NCBI GenBank assembly: GCA_945866125.1
Contig: CAMBFZ010000021.1
Location: 1 to 64,000, forward strand
DNA: 64,000 nt
From: Bordetella parapertussis
GTDB taxonomy: Bacteria > Pseudomonadota > Gammaproteobacteria > Burkholderiales > Burkholderiaceae_D
Direction of reading: 5' to 3'
The notes under the pieces are model-generated. The model saw only the letters and a list, made by a program, of their open reading frames with translations, was not told where the DNA came from and made no database searches. Made by a program: the position numbers and the translations under genes. Shown piece by piece: positions 1-9,267 of this stretch (positions within the stretch are counted from its first letter, which is position 1; each line of letters opens with the position of its first letter).

Positions 1-149
1 TGATTCTGTCGGGATTCCACGAAGCCGCGCTGGCGGCATTCGGTGCGGCACCCTATATCTTCCCAGACAAAAAAATCCACATGCAGTACACCACCACCTC
101 GCCCAAGCTGCACAAAATTTTGGGCGTCGATTCACCGGTGTTTGATTAA
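1..149 (+). CDS. C-terminal end of an unidentified protein (partial)
   Basis: An open frame enters from the left edge (codons in phase from base 3) and stops at TAA 147-149, giving the last 48 residues of a protein. The tail contains [12 protein letters not shown] and ends [12 protein letters not shown] do not recognise the family from this tail. It lies 11 bases upstream of a TetR-type regulator on the same strand, so the two may be co-transcribed and the regulator may control it. The start and most of the gene are outside the window. Confidence 0.55.
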   Translation, partial: ILSGFHEAALAAFGAAPYIFPDKKIHMQYTTTSPKLHKILGVDSPVFD

Positions 150-160
150 AAATACAGCCT

Positions 161-811
161 ATGGCAAGCAAAGCAAAAACAGCAGCACCCCGGGCGCTGC
201 AAGCGCGCGCGGTCACGACGCGCGAGCAGATTTTAAAGGCAGCGATACGCGTATTTTCAAAACATGGATTTGCCGGTGGGCGGGTCGAGCATATTTCGCG
301 ACTGGCCAAGACGCATGATCGGATGATCTACTATTATTTTGGCAGTAAAGAAAAGTTGTTTATTGAAGTACTCGAAACAATCTACCAACGAGTCAATGAC
401 GCCGAGACTGCGCTAGAGATTGACCTGGATGATCCGGTGAAAGCCTTGCAGGCGGTGGTCCAATTCAACTGGCAGTACTACCTCGATCATCCTGAATTTA
501 TCACCTTGCTCAACAGCGAGAATCTGCATCAGGGAAAGCATGTCAAAAAATCCGGGCGAGTGGCCGAATTGTCGTCCCCTGCGGTCAGCATCCTGACAGC
601 CATTCTGAAGGCAGGCGTGCGAAAAAAACTATTTCGCAAAGAAGTCAGCGCACGGGATTTATATTTGACCATTGCCGCGCTGGGTTATTTTTATTTATCG
701 AACCGCTACACATTGAGCGCGTTTTTAAGCAGCGATCTGATGGAAAAAAAAGAGTTGGCGCACTGGCGCACCTGCGTGATCGACACGGTACTGCGCAAAG
801 TCATGCGCTGA
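161..811 (+). CDS. TetR/AcrR family transcriptional regulator
   Basis: A 216-residue one-component repressor-type protein. Residues about 20-65 form the TetR DNA-binding domain: TREQILKAAIRVFSKHGF, then the recognition-helix region ending in IYYYFGSKEKLF, the classic YYYFxxKexL signature. The remainder is a helical ligand-binding and dimerisation domain with no recognisable ligand type. The ATG at 161 places the helix-turn-helix near the N-terminus as usual; no strong Shine-Dalgarno sequence is visible. It follows an unknown gene by 11 bases and faces a convergent SDR and P450, so a local catabolic regulon is plausible but unproven. Confidence 0.9.
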   Translation: MASKAKTAAPRALQARAVTTREQILKAAIRVFSKHGFAGGRVEHISRLAKTHDRMIYYYFGSKEKLFIEVLETIYQRVNDAETALEIDLDDPVKALQAVVQFNWQYYLDHPEFITLLNSENLHQGKHVKKSGRVAELSSPAVSILTAILKAGVRKKLFRKEVSARDLYLTIAALGYFYLSNRYTLSAFLSSDLMEKKELAHWRTCVIDTVLRKVMR

Positions 812-864
812 GATTGACGCAGGAGAGAGGCGCTATATCCCTCGCCTCCTGGACAAGGCACGAC

Positions 865-1632
865 TTAGCCATCACCATTTAAATGTAATCCGCAGTCCAG
901 CGACAAAATACTGCCCGTGATTAGCGAAGCACCGGTCGTCAGCCAATACACATCGGCTGCCACCTCAATCGGCAAGGCTACTTTTTGCAGCGGCGCACGC
1001 GCAATCTGGCGCGCCGCGCGATCTGCAAAAAGCGCCGGATCCAGCCGCTGCAAAAACCCATCAGCTACCAGCGCGGGACACACCGCATTGACACGGATTT
1101 TAGGCGCGAGGATCCGTGCCAATGACATCGTCAGGGTATTCGTCGCGCCTTTCGAGGCCGCATACGCCATCGAGGAACCGGTACCGTAGACCGCACCGTA
1201 TGAAGAAATAATCACAATGGCGCCGCGACCGGACACAGCCAGAGCTGGGGCACACGCGCGCGCAATCTGAAACGGCCCGGCAGTGTTCACTGCTGTGGTG
1301 TGCAGGAAGTCGTCCAACGTCAAACCATCCAGGTCAGCATGGGCAACGACGCGTGTCGCACCGGCGCTGCTGACAAGCGCATCGATGCGCCCAAAGGCAG
1401 TCAGCGCACTCTGTGCAATCTGCCGGCAATCGGCATCATGACTAACATCGCCCCGCACCGCGATGCCACTAAATTCGCCAGCGAGAGCCTCGGCAGTTGA
1501 TTGATCTGATTCCAAAAAATAATTAATCACCACTTGCCAGCCGCGCTCGCCAAAATACCGAACGCAGGCAGCACCAATGCCGGTGGCGCCGCCAGTGACG
1601 ATGACTACTTTTTTTTCTTCTGCTTTTTGCAT
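865..1632 (-). CDS. SDR family NAD(P)-dependent oxidoreductase
   Basis: A 255-residue classical short-chain dehydrogenase/reductase. The Rossmann motif TGGATGIG is at about residues 13-20, the catalytic serine region is IVIISSYGA, and the active-site YAASK (YxxxK) follows. The C-terminal segment ends in the usual substrate-pocket and dimer region (SLDCGLHLNG). The family reduces ketones or oxidises alcohols with NAD(P)(H); the substrate cannot be read from sequence. It lies 73 bases downstream of a P450 gene in the same orientation, so it may oxidise an alcohol made by that P450. This link is inference. Confidence 0.9.
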   Translation of the reverse strand: MQKAEEKKVVIVTGGATGIGAACVRYFGERGWQVVINYFLESDQSTAEALAGEFSGIAVRGDVSHDADCRQIAQSALTAFGRIDALVSSAGATRVVAHADLDGLTLDDFLHTTAVNTAGPFQIARACAPALAVSGRGAIVIISSYGAVYGTGSSMAYAASKGATNTLTMSLARILAPKIRVNAVCPALVADGFLQRLDPALFADRAARQIARAPLQKVALPIEVAADVYWLTTGASLITGSILSLDCGLHLNGDG

Positions 1633-1705
1633 GTGCTTTTTTCCTCGCTACCCATCAAGTCGACCACGCCAAGCATGACGCAAATGGCCATCGCTAATCT
1701 GCCCG

Positions 1706-3211
1706 CTATGAAACCTGCGGTATTGCGGAATCCGTGTCGTCTGAATCTCTCCAGACCCGCAGTCTAATGGGGCGCTCGGGCTTGAGCACAATATCGAGCC
1801 GCGGAGCGGGCAAATCGTCCCCAGGCTCGAACGTCCAGCGTACCTGCGCCAACAGCAGCGCCGCAAGCAGCGTCATCTCCACCATCGCAAAGTGCTGGCC
1901 GATGCAGACATGTGGCCCGGTGCCGAAAGGCATCCAGGCGCCGCGCGGTATCTCGGGTGCGCCGGGCATGAAACGCTCAGGCCGGAACGCTTCAGGTTCG
2001 GGAAACCAGCGGGGATCATGATGTATCTGCCAGATGGGCATGCTCACGACCTCGCCCGCCCGAATGACTACGCCGTGCATCTCAACATCCTGCTGCGCCT
2101 TGCGCATAAATGGCGCTGTAATCGGTGGACGCAGCCGCATTGCTTCTTTGAGCGTAGCCTCAAGCCAAGGCATGCGCATCAAGTGCGCCGGCGTCATCGC
2201 CACATCGCACGGAGTCGGTCCCAGCACAGCGAACACTTCCTGTCGCGCCCGCGCAGCCGCGGCGGGGTGCGTGGCCATCAGGCCCATCCACCAGGTAAGA
2301 GCCGTGGCAGAGGTATCGTGCCCCGCCAAAAACAGCGCCATGCAATTGTCTTCAACCTCTTGCGTGCTGAGGCGGCGCAAGGCATCAGCGGTGTCGGCCG
2401 ACGTCTCATCTTCGGACGCTAGCATCACGTCCAACAAATCCTGGGAGGCGTCAGCGGAGAGTGCTTTGTCCGCCCTCCGACGTGCCGCGATATGCGCCCC
2501 GATCAGACTCACGAGCAAGCGCTGAGAACGCACCGTAGCGCGCCGTCCCGGATAGGGAAACCAAGCAGGGGGAATGAACGGCCAGAACAACATGCGCATG
2601 CCCTGCATCGACAACTGACGCACCGAATCAGAGACACCCTGTACGCGCTCGGGTGGCATGCGCTGGCTAAATAACACGCGCAAAATAACGTCCATCGTCA
2701 CGCGGGTGGCGTAGTCACCCACATTCAGCACGCGGCTCTCACCCGTCTGTTGCGGCAGCAAAGACAGGTTGACATCGCGCGCGGCCTGCATCATGAGCGC
2801 CATGTAGTCCGATACGCGCCGGGCAGAAAAAGCAGGGCCGAGGATACGCCGTTGACGCTTCCAGTTGGTTCCACGGGTAGTCAGTACATTCACCCCTTGC
2901 ACCACTTTAAAGACAGCGGTTTGTCCACCTTCCTTAGCAAACGCCTGCTCGTCTTGCATCAGCACCGAACGCACCAAGGTCGGATGAAACAGGAAGTGCA
3001 TGGTACGACCCATGATGCGGGTGTGCACGGCGTCGCCAGACTGGTGAATCGACGCCCACGCTTGCAACGCGTCGTGCCTCAAAGCCTGCAGCAAAGGCCA
3101 TCCCCATCGGGACACCGGCAGGTCGGTAGATGCAATGGGCGCGCTTTGTTTGGCGACTGCGTTTTCTTCTGCAGCGGCTGACGGCGGCTCTGTTGACGGC
3201 TGGTGCGCCAC
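1706..3211 (-). CDS. Cytochrome P450
   Basis: A 501-residue heme monooxygenase. It shows the I-helix oxygen-activation motif LFLAGHDTSATALTWW, the K-helix ExxR (EAMRLRP), and the heme-binding loop PFGTGPHVCIGQHFA with the proximal cysteine at about residue 436. It has no membrane anchor or fused reductase, so it probably needs separate ferredoxin and reductase partners, none of which are seen nearby. The GTG start at 3211 is chosen because AAGGAG sits about 6 bases upstream. The AGHDT and architecture resemble fatty-acid or alkane-type P450s, but the substrate is unknown. Likely co-transcribed with the downstream SDR. Confidence 0.93.
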   Translation of the reverse strand: MAHQPSTEPPSAAAEENAVAKQSAPIASTDLPVSRWGWPLLQALRHDALQAWASIHQSGDAVHTRIMGRTMHFLFHPTLVRSVLMQDEQAFAKEGGQTAVFKVVQGVNVLTTRGTNWKRQRRILGPAFSARRVSDYMALMMQAARDVNLSLLPQQTGESRVLNVGDYATRVTMDVILRVLFSQRMPPERVQGVSDSVRQLSMQGMRMLFWPFIPPAWFPYPGRRATVRSQRLLVSLIGAHIAARRRADKALSADASQDLLDVMLASEDETSADTADALRRLSTQEVEDNCMALFLAGHDTSATALTWWMGLMATHPAAAARARQEVFAVLGPTPCDVAMTPAHLMRMPWLEATLKEAMRLRPPITAPFMRKAQQDVEMHGVVIRAGEVVSMPIWQIHHDPRWFPEPEAFRPERFMPGAPEIPRGAWMPFGTGPHVCIGQHFAMVEMTLLAALLLAQVRWTFEPGDDLPAPRLDIVLKPERPIRLRVWRDSDDTDSAIPQVS

Positions 3212-3528
3212 GTCTGACTCCTTGTAAATACTGAGACTGCGTTAATTATTTTTGGCAACGGCGCATGGCACTCTGCTACGTTTCAAGCCCTTCAATTCGC
3301 AGATCGATGCAAGCCGCGCCTTGCTATGACGAAGGATTGCTGATGGCGATCTTACCAAATAGCGCTTGCCATCAGAATTGATAGGATAGAGAGAGGAGCG
3401 GAGCATGTACCCATCGACCTTATTGATCCGGTCACACATGGCGCTGACTACGCTGACTACGCCGACTAAACGTGGGCGATCTGCTGGCCATCTAATGTCG
3501 CAGTCGCGACAGAGGATTGGTGGGCCAT
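3212..3528. other. Intergenic stretch without a convincing gene
   Basis: Between the P450 start and the terminator of the SMP-30-like locus there are about 320 bases. The only open frame (about 65 codons on the minus strand, 3242-3439) lacks a ribosome-binding site and any recognisable motif. The promoter of the P450 gene must lie here, but no clear -35/-10 pair can be assigned. Confidence 0.4.
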
Positions 3529-3566
3529 AAAAACCAACGCCATCCTGTATTCGAGGATGGCGTTGG
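3529..3566 (-). terminator. Rho-independent terminator of the SMP-30-like locus
   Basis: The arms CCAACGCCATCC (3534-3545) and GGATGGCGTTGG (3555-3566) form a perfect 12-bp stem with a 9-nt loop. Read on the minus strand the stem is followed by a run of five T (A run at 3529-3533). It sits just past the stop codon of the minus-strand gene ending at 3596. Confidence 0.85.
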
Positions 3567-3595
3567 ATACGTATGCTGAGCTTGTTCGGTCAGAC

Positions 3596-5221
3596 TCAGT
3601 TTGGTCTGATCTTGTAAATTGCATTATTACGATCGGCACTGACATACACCGTACCATCTGCATCGACCGCGACGCCAGTGGCAACATACGGTGGTGGCAG
3701 CCCCGGACCGGCTTCAAGTCCGATCGGCAAATTCTCGGCGACGGTACGCCGCGCGCAAGTTGCGAGATCAATTTCGGTCAGGCGGCGCGCCGCCGCTTCA
3801 GCAACTACGATGCTCCCCCAAGGCGTAAACGCGAGACCTTCAGGCAAGGCCAGTTTGTCGGCAACAACGGTCTTACTACCATCGACAAGATTAATGCGCG
3901 TGAGCTTACCGGCTGCTTCGGTCACATACAGATCATTATTTTGACCAACCAGCAATTGCACCGGCCCCGCCAAATCGGCGGCGATTACCTTGCGTTCACT
4001 GAAATCAGCACCGCTCGCACGGGTAATGGTGCCGGTTGCGATTTCTACATAAACTACGCTGCCATCATTCAGAAATTGTGCATCCATCGGCGCCTTCAGG
4101 CCATGCAGCATCTTGACGGTTTTTTGTGTGGCGCGATCCACTATCTGAACCGAACCGGTAAACCACGACGTGAGTGCGAATTGCGTTGCTGAGAGGCCGA
4201 CCGAGAACGGATATTCCAGCTCGGAAGCCTGCATACGGAAAATATCGCGCACGGCACCGCTCTTGATGTCGACCTGACGGAAACCGAAAACATCAGCGAC
4301 AAATAACTGCTTGCCATCAAGCTTGATGCCGCCAGGCGCCGCGAGCTTGCCGCGGGTGAGCTGACGCAATGATCCGGTCGCAGGGTCGAACGCCTGCACG
4401 CCGTTATCAGCCATGTTGGAAACGTAGATCGTGCCTTCAGGTGCAATCGCCAGATTATCGATCGAACTGCTCAACTGGCGCACCATGGTTTTTTGTCCGC
4501 TGGCCAGCTCTACTTTCGATAATTGACCGGCACGCGTATCCACCACCCACAGATTGCCCTTGCCATCGAGGTTAGCGGCAGCAGGGACCTTGAAACCGTC
4601 GGCAATGACGCTGATGGCACCATCAGCGGGATTCATTTTGACAACCTGACCCTTGAACCATAAAGGGCCGTAAATCATGCCGTCCGGTCCGACTTCAAAG
4701 CCGTTCAAGCCACCCATGTCTTTGGCAATCTGGCGTGGTGGCTGATTGCCCGTGATATCGATTTCCCACATTGCATCGCCCAAAAAAACCTGGCTGGCGT
4801 AGAGCTTGCCACTACGCTGATCAAAGGCCAATGAGTTGATGCCGGGCAGATCCTTGGCTAGCACACGGATAGCCGCGCCGTCATTCTCCCGATAACGAAT
4901 CACGCCTTGTAAAAACGACGTCCACGCCATTTCGCCCTTGGGGCCGATGGCGATATCGTCAGCCTACCCCTCGGGGCCGCCAATCAAAATCTGTGCCGCA
5001 CCAGTCTGACGGTCGACTTCCCAAATGCTATTGCCCAGCACGGAGCCAGCCAGCAGGCGGCCTTTGGCATCCACTGCCAGACCATGAACACCAGTAAAGG
5101 AAGAAGGCGCCACAACAACGTCAGGAGCCGACCAGGCTTGGGGGCGAACGACAGGTGAGGTGGCGCAAGCGGCAAGACCAAATGATAAAAACAGTAGGCC
5201 GCACTTCAAAACAGTATTCAT
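3596..5221 (-). pseudogene. SMP-30/gluconolactonase-like beta-propeller lipoprotein, interrupted by an amber codon
   Basis: The frame starting at ATG 5221 encodes a lipoprotein signal peptide (LSFGLAACATSP, lipobox LAAC) and the first propeller strands, then meets TAG at 4966-4964. The same frame continues immediately after the stop (ADDIAIGPKGE...) and stays open to 3596, with repeated blades such as GxxxxxDGxxYV and PEGLAFTPWG. In this family the sequence around the break is typically PEG-x-ADDxAxGP, so a TGG-to-TAG change is a simple explanation. The intact product would be about 541 residues, an exported sugar-lactonase-like or NHL-type propeller. Either it is a recent pseudogene, or a sequencing error, or it is read through. 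It lies downstream of an SDR and a TRAP binding protein, suggesting a former catabolic cluster. Confidence 0.8.
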
Positions 5222-5466
5222 AGATGCTCCTTTTATTATTTAGGCAATATTAATTGTATGAATTAATGCGGTTCCATCATAACTGTAAAAAATTTTGCGG
5301 TGTTTACGAGGAGGACGGATGTTGATTGAGTCTTAGGCCACCAGTCCATTTTTGGCATGCTCGCAAAGGGCGAGCTCCGAGAGCTTTACGAGCGCCCCAA
5401 AACTCTCAAACTCTACCCCAGCGACCGCGCCGCATTTCGGGCTTATTTTATGGGAGCTTATAAAGC

Positions 5467-6252
5467 TCAGAAGGTACCCGGGTAAGCACCACCATCGAGC
5501 AAAATGTTCTGCCCGGTCATGTAGCTGGCGTGCACGCTGCAAAGGAAAGCACAGAAAGCACCGAACTCGGCCGGTGTCCCAAAACGCTTTGCCGGGTTCG
5601 AATCACGCCGGGCGGAAATCAGTGAATCGAGATCCTTGCCCGTCGATTTGGCTGCGGCATCGAAGGTTGCCCATAGTCGGTCCGTCTCGAAAGGACCGGG
5701 CAGCAGATTATTGATGGTGACGTTCTTGTGCACCGTGGTGCGCGAGAGACCGGCAATGAAACCCGTCAGCCCAGCACGCGCCCCGTTCGACAGGCCCAGA
5801 ATATCGATTGGTGCTTTTACAGCACTGGAGGTGATATTAATGATGCGCCCAAAACCTCGGTCCATCATGCCATCGACCGTCGACCGTATCAGCTCAATGG
5901 GCGTGAGCATGTTCGCATCGATTGCTGCGATCCATTGCTCGCGCTCCCAGTGACGGAAATCTCCGGCAGGCGGACCACCAGCATTGGTGATCAAGATGTC
6001 CGGTTGCGGACAAGACGCCAGTGCTTCCTTGCGACCCTGTGGCGTAGTGATGTCGGCAGCAACGATGGCGACTCTCATCTGACTGCCCGCCAGCTGGCGT
6101 ATCTCGTTCGCCGTCGCTTCCAGCGTTACGGGATTACGCGCCACTAGCGTCACGTTCACGCCCTCTTTCGCAAGTGCCTCCGCGCAAGCGCGTCCCAGGC
6201 CCTTGCTGGCGCCACATACCAGTGCATTCTTGCCGCTGATTCGCAAATCCAT
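5467..6252 (-). CDS. Atypical SDR oxidoreductase lacking the YxxxK motif
   Basis: A 261-residue SDR-fold protein starting at ATG 6252, preceded by AAGGAGA. The N-terminal cofactor motif is CGASKGLG (TGxxxGxG variant) and NAG is present in ITNAGGPPAG. Where YxxxK is expected after NITSSAV, the sequence reads LSNGARAG, so the catalytic tyrosine and lysine are replaced. This matches the known divergent ketoacyl-reductase-like SDR subgroup that lacks a perfect tetrad. The biochemical activity is therefore uncertain; it may bind NAD(P) or act by another mechanism. It lies about 93 bases downstream of a TRAP-type binding protein on the same strand and upstream of the broken SMP-30-like gene. Confidence 0.85.
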   Translation of the reverse strand: MDLRISGKNALVCGASKGLGRACAEALAKEGVNVTLVARNPVTLEATANEIRQLAGSQMRVAIVAADITTPQGRKEALASCPQPDILITNAGGPPAGDFRHWEREQWIAAIDANMLTPIELIRSTVDGMMDRGFGRIINITSSAVKAPIDILGLSNGARAGLTGFIAGLSRTTVHKNVTINNLLPGPFETDRLWATFDAAAKSTGKDLDSLISARRDSNPAKRFGTPAEFGAFCAFLCSVHASYMTGQNILLDGGAYPGTF

Positions 6253-6345
6253 GACTTCGTCTCCTTGTGTGATTATTGTTATTGCTGTGGTCGTTGTAGT
6301 GATAGTTGCTATGTTTGATCTTGCGGCATTGTGCCGATTCGGCAC

Positions 6346-7365
6346 CTATCGCTGATCCGGCGCCTTGCCAAGCGCCTTGTAGACCGCCGCCAGCAAGTCC
6401 TTGCCGATACGGTCTTCCATTTTTTTGTGCACGGGCAGCAGTGCCTGACGCCACTGCACCATCTCCTGCGGCGTTGGTTTGTAGATCGTCGTCTTGCCGG
6501 TTTTGGCGATGGCTTGCATCGCCTCGGCGCTCTCGCGCTCGGTGAGCGCGTTATTCATTCGCGTGGCTTCGGAAAGCGCCGCCTCCAGACCGGACCGGAT
6601 TTCGGGTGACAAGCCATCCCAGAATCGCTTGTTGACGATTACTGCAAAGCCGAGATACCCATGCTCGGTCACGGCGAGATGCTTCTGCACCTCGTACACC
6701 TTCTGTGAATAAAAATTGAGTGGCGGGTTTTCTGCGCCATCCACCACGCCAGATTGCAAGGCCTGCGTCATCTCAGAAAAAGACATTACCTGTGGATTGG
6801 CACCGAGCGTGCGCATTTGCTCATCGATTACTTTCGATCCTTGTATGCGCACTTTCAGGCCGCGCATGTCGGCCGGGACATGAATTGGCCGATTGGCCGA
6901 CATCATCTTGAAACCGCTATCCCAGAAGGCCAGACCTCGAATGCCCTTGGTTTCCAAAATGCCGAACAACCGTTGCCCAATCGGCCCGTCCACTACGCGC
7001 CGTAGCGCCGCCCGGTCGTCGAACAAAAAAGGCAGATCGAACACTTCGAATTCGCGTATGCCCAGAGGACCAAATTTGGACAAGGTCGGTGCGAGCATTT
7101 GCACAGCACCCAGCTGCAGCGCTTCCAACTCTTCCTTGTCTTTGTAGAGCGTGCTATTAGGAAAAACTTCCACCCGCACCTTGCCAGCGGTGTTCTGCTC
7201 GGCGATCCGCTTGAAATGTTCGATGGCATTGCTCTTGGGCGTGCCCATTGCGGCCACATGGCTAAACTTGATGACGATCTGCTTGTCGACTGCGAGTGCT
7301 GGCAAGTTCGGGGCCAGCAGGGCGAGCACAAGCCCTACATTCCGCCAGCCGGATTTTTTGATCAT
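6346..7365 (-). CDS. TRAP transporter substrate-binding protein, DctP family
   Basis: A periplasmic solute receptor of about 339 residues. ATG 7365 is preferred because it begins a good signal peptide (MIKKSGWRNVGLVLALLA ending ALA); the frame remains open to 7455. Family features include FSHVAAMGTPKSNAIEHFKR near the N-terminus, the MRGLKVRIQGSKVIDEQM segment and GVVDGAENPPLNFYS, typical of DctP proteins that bind carboxylates or sugar acids. No DctQ or DctM membrane subunits are found in the window, so the receptor is an orphan here and must use permeases encoded elsewhere. It may be co-transcribed with the downstream SDR. Confidence 0.9.
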   Translation of the reverse strand: MIKKSGWRNVGLVLALLAPNLPALAVDKQIVIKFSHVAAMGTPKSNAIEHFKRIAEQNTAGKVRVEVFPNSTLYKDKEELEALQLGAVQMLAPTLSKFGPLGIREFEVFDLPFLFDDRAALRRVVDGPIGQRLFGILETKGIRGLAFWDSGFKMMSANRPIHVPADMRGLKVRIQGSKVIDEQMRTLGANPQVMSFSEMTQALQSGVVDGAENPPLNFYSQKVYEVQKHLAVTEHGYLGFAVIVNKRFWDGLSPEIRSGLEAALSEATRMNNALTERESAEAMQAIAKTGKTTIYKPTPQEMVQWRQALLPVHKKMEDRIGKDLLAAVYKALGKAPDQR

Positions 7366-7619
7366 TACATTGGAGCGGCCAGACATTCGCATGAGCTTCG
7401 ACAAATTGGCAATCAGGTTTGGCATCGTTGAATTCTTTGACATCGGTGGAATCATTGGAAATCGCTACGTTATGGGCTTCGAATGGTGTTTGCTGCAAGA
7501 CCTCGCAAAGCAGCGGTCGAGAGTCAATCTATTAAAAATTATCAAGTCTAGGACAGCGGCAATTAAAAATTGATCATTTCTTTTTTTTAGGATACTGGGT
7601 CAAACGGCTACCTAAATAT

Positions 7620-8498
7620 TTAAGCGTGAGTTACCCCGTTTGCGTCCAAATAGTAAGATTGTTTATCAAGTATTTTTATTCGCACAAGTTCTGCGATAAC
7701 GATCCCCAAAGGTGCGGACAACCATATGCATAACAAAATATTTGCTGACTGGTAATCACGAAGGAGCGGACCCATTACAAACAAGATGACCCTGAATAGC
7801 CAAAAAGCACCCCACATAGATCCTGCGAATCTAATCATCCAAATCCTGTGTGCAACAAAATTGCCCTGCCGAATAGCCCTAATGCCCATGACTGCACAAC
7901 CGTAGACAAACAATGACATGGACCAAAAGCCAAACATAGACAGGTTGCCACCGTACTCGTTAACAGAACCATGTGAGCCGGCAAGCCAAATTGCGCAGAC
8001 GGTGCCGATGGTCAAGCAGACAAAAGAGATCTTGCCCAGATATTTGTGGAAGATCGCATTCCCGCCTGTCCCAGGACGCCAGAGTTGTACGTGCATGAGG
8101 ACAAAAACGATGGAATTAAAAGTCAGGTGAGCGTAGAGAAGATTGGTTCGCAGCACTGTGCCATTTAAAAACCGATCAAAAAAAGCAGTGCCCCATGAAG
8201 GGTGCAACACATAGGTACTGCCCCACACAGTGCAGGCATTATCAGGACAAGTTGCTAGCGCGGCAGCGGTTTGACCTGACTGCATACCGAGGTTATCCAG
8301 CACATCGTAGATGCCGATAAAAAAAGCAATCGCCGCGGGTGCGCCCTCAATCAGATAGCGGACATTCATAAAGAGCAAAAAAACAATACCGAAAACAATA
8401 AACGGTGTGAATCTCTTGCGTCTGAAACCAAAAATTAGCAAACAAAACCAGCTTATCAGTGCGGTAAAAAATATTAATAATCCGATTGGCATATTCAT
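7620..8498 (-). CDS. Multi-pass membrane protein, DUF2306-like
   Basis: A 292-residue integral membrane protein with about seven or eight hydrophobic segments. The first is at residues 4-24 and the last near 255-275. Histidine-containing motifs (MHVQLWRPG, FHKYLGKISF, VAHRIWMIRF) resemble the DUF2306 family of predicted membrane proteins with cytochrome-b-like spaced histidines. A soluble loop near residues 80-110 contains two cysteines (TCPDNACTVWG). The function is unknown. It is flanked by a TRAP receptor and an IS remnant, and its surroundings are AT-rich, consistent with an accessory gene. Confidence 0.7.
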   Translation of the reverse strand: MNMPIGLLIFFTALISWFCLLIFGFRRKRFTPFIVFGIVFLLFMNVRYLIEGAPAAIAFFIGIYDVLDNLGMQSGQTAAALATCPDNACTVWGSTYVLHPSWGTAFFDRFLNGTVLRTNLLYAHLTFNSIVFVLMHVQLWRPGTGGNAIFHKYLGKISFVCLTIGTVCAIWLAGSHGSVNEYGGNLSMFGFWSMSLFVYGCAVMGIRAIRQGNFVAHRIWMIRFAGSMWGAFWLFRVILFVMGPLLRDYQSANILLCIWLSAPLGIVIAELVRIKILDKQSYYLDANGVTHA

Positions 8499-8791
8499 AT
8501 CATTTTCCCTGGCCAGACGACGTTTGAAAGTCTTGAAATCTCACTATTTAATGCCATGCTAACGGTATGTATCTAAATACGTCAACGCCCTGAATATTCA
8601 CAAGGCACTTGCAGATCGGCAGAAATTTCCAATAAAAACTGTAATGCGATCAATAAAAGCCGTTATGCGCAATTAGATGAGAGCGCCATATTTTTCTACT
8701 GCCACCTTGCCGCAATTTGAACAGCTATTGAATACTACGTATGAATTGAATAAATATTAGGGGGCGAAGATGCGTCGCTACACAAATTGTC
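8499..8791. other. AT-rich intergenic stretch before the IS remnant
   Basis: No gene is supported here. The sequence is visibly more AT-rich than the core genes and separates the membrane protein from transposase debris. The promoter of the minus-strand gene at 8498 probably lies in this stretch, but no convincing -35/-10 pair was assigned. Confidence 0.35.
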
Positions 8792-9220
8792 GTGATGGAC
8801 CAAGCTAGCGTTGGCAAGAAATTCAATTTGCGCAGCGGGGTGGAGGAAGCCACGGAAACAGCCGTCGCTGCTTTTGCTATTGTGCATACGAAGACGACAG
8901 TGCGTCATCCGCAGACCAATGGCATCTGTGAGCGCTTCCATCAAAGTATTCGGCAAGAGTTTTACCCGGTCACGTTCCGGCGCACAATATATCGCTCGAG
9001 TGAGGAATTGCAGCGCGATCTAAATGACTGGCGCCACGACTATAACTACGAGCGCCCGCCTTAGGGGAAGATGTGCCGCGGGCGTACACCGATGCAAACA
9101 AGCATTGATGGAAAGCAGGCATGGCACGATCAGACACCACATCGAACAACTGAATTTGACCTGCCAGCGGTATCGATCAAATCGGGTAACTGTCAGATCA
9201 AGTCGCGCTTACTACAGATA
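8792..9220 (+). pseudogene. Remnant of an IS481-type transposase
   Basis: Residues encoded from about 8880 match the C-terminal end of an IS481/IS3-type DDE integrase: TTVRHPQTNGICERFHQS, EFYPVTFRRTIYRS, EELQRDLNDWRHDYN and then ERPP. An in-frame TAG at 9062-9064 replaces the usual ERPHQ glutamine, and the same frame continues GKMCRGRTPMQT. The N-terminal DNA-binding and first catalytic part is missing, so the gene is truncated and dead. The sequence CTGTCAGATCAAGTC near 9189 resembles the right end of such elements; a left end was not found. Confidence 0.8.
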
Positions 9221-9231
9221 AGAGTTGTTAC

Positions 9232-9259
9232 GGCAAGGTGGGCATCGGCTCACCTTGCC
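9232..9259. terminator. Hairpin downstream of livM
   Basis: GGCAAGGTG (9232-9240) and CACCTTGCC (9251-9259) form a perfect 9-bp stem with a 10-nt loop just beyond the livM stop codon. There is no clear T run on the minus strand, so it is either a weak intrinsic terminator or an mRNA 3'-end stabilising structure. Confidence 0.5.
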
Positions 9260-9267
9260 AGTTACCA

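Noticed and set aside
3242..3439. Minus-strand frame of about 65 codons between the P450 and the propeller gene
   Set aside because: No ribosome-binding site, no motif and no supporting context.
5333..5542. Minus-strand frame that overlaps the end of the SDR gene
   Set aside because: Its first half is in another frame of the SDR; its tail has no recognisable family.
5590..5610. GGGTTCGAATC resembling a tRNA T-loop
   Set aside because: It is in the atypical SDR coding region and no cloverleaf can be built around it.
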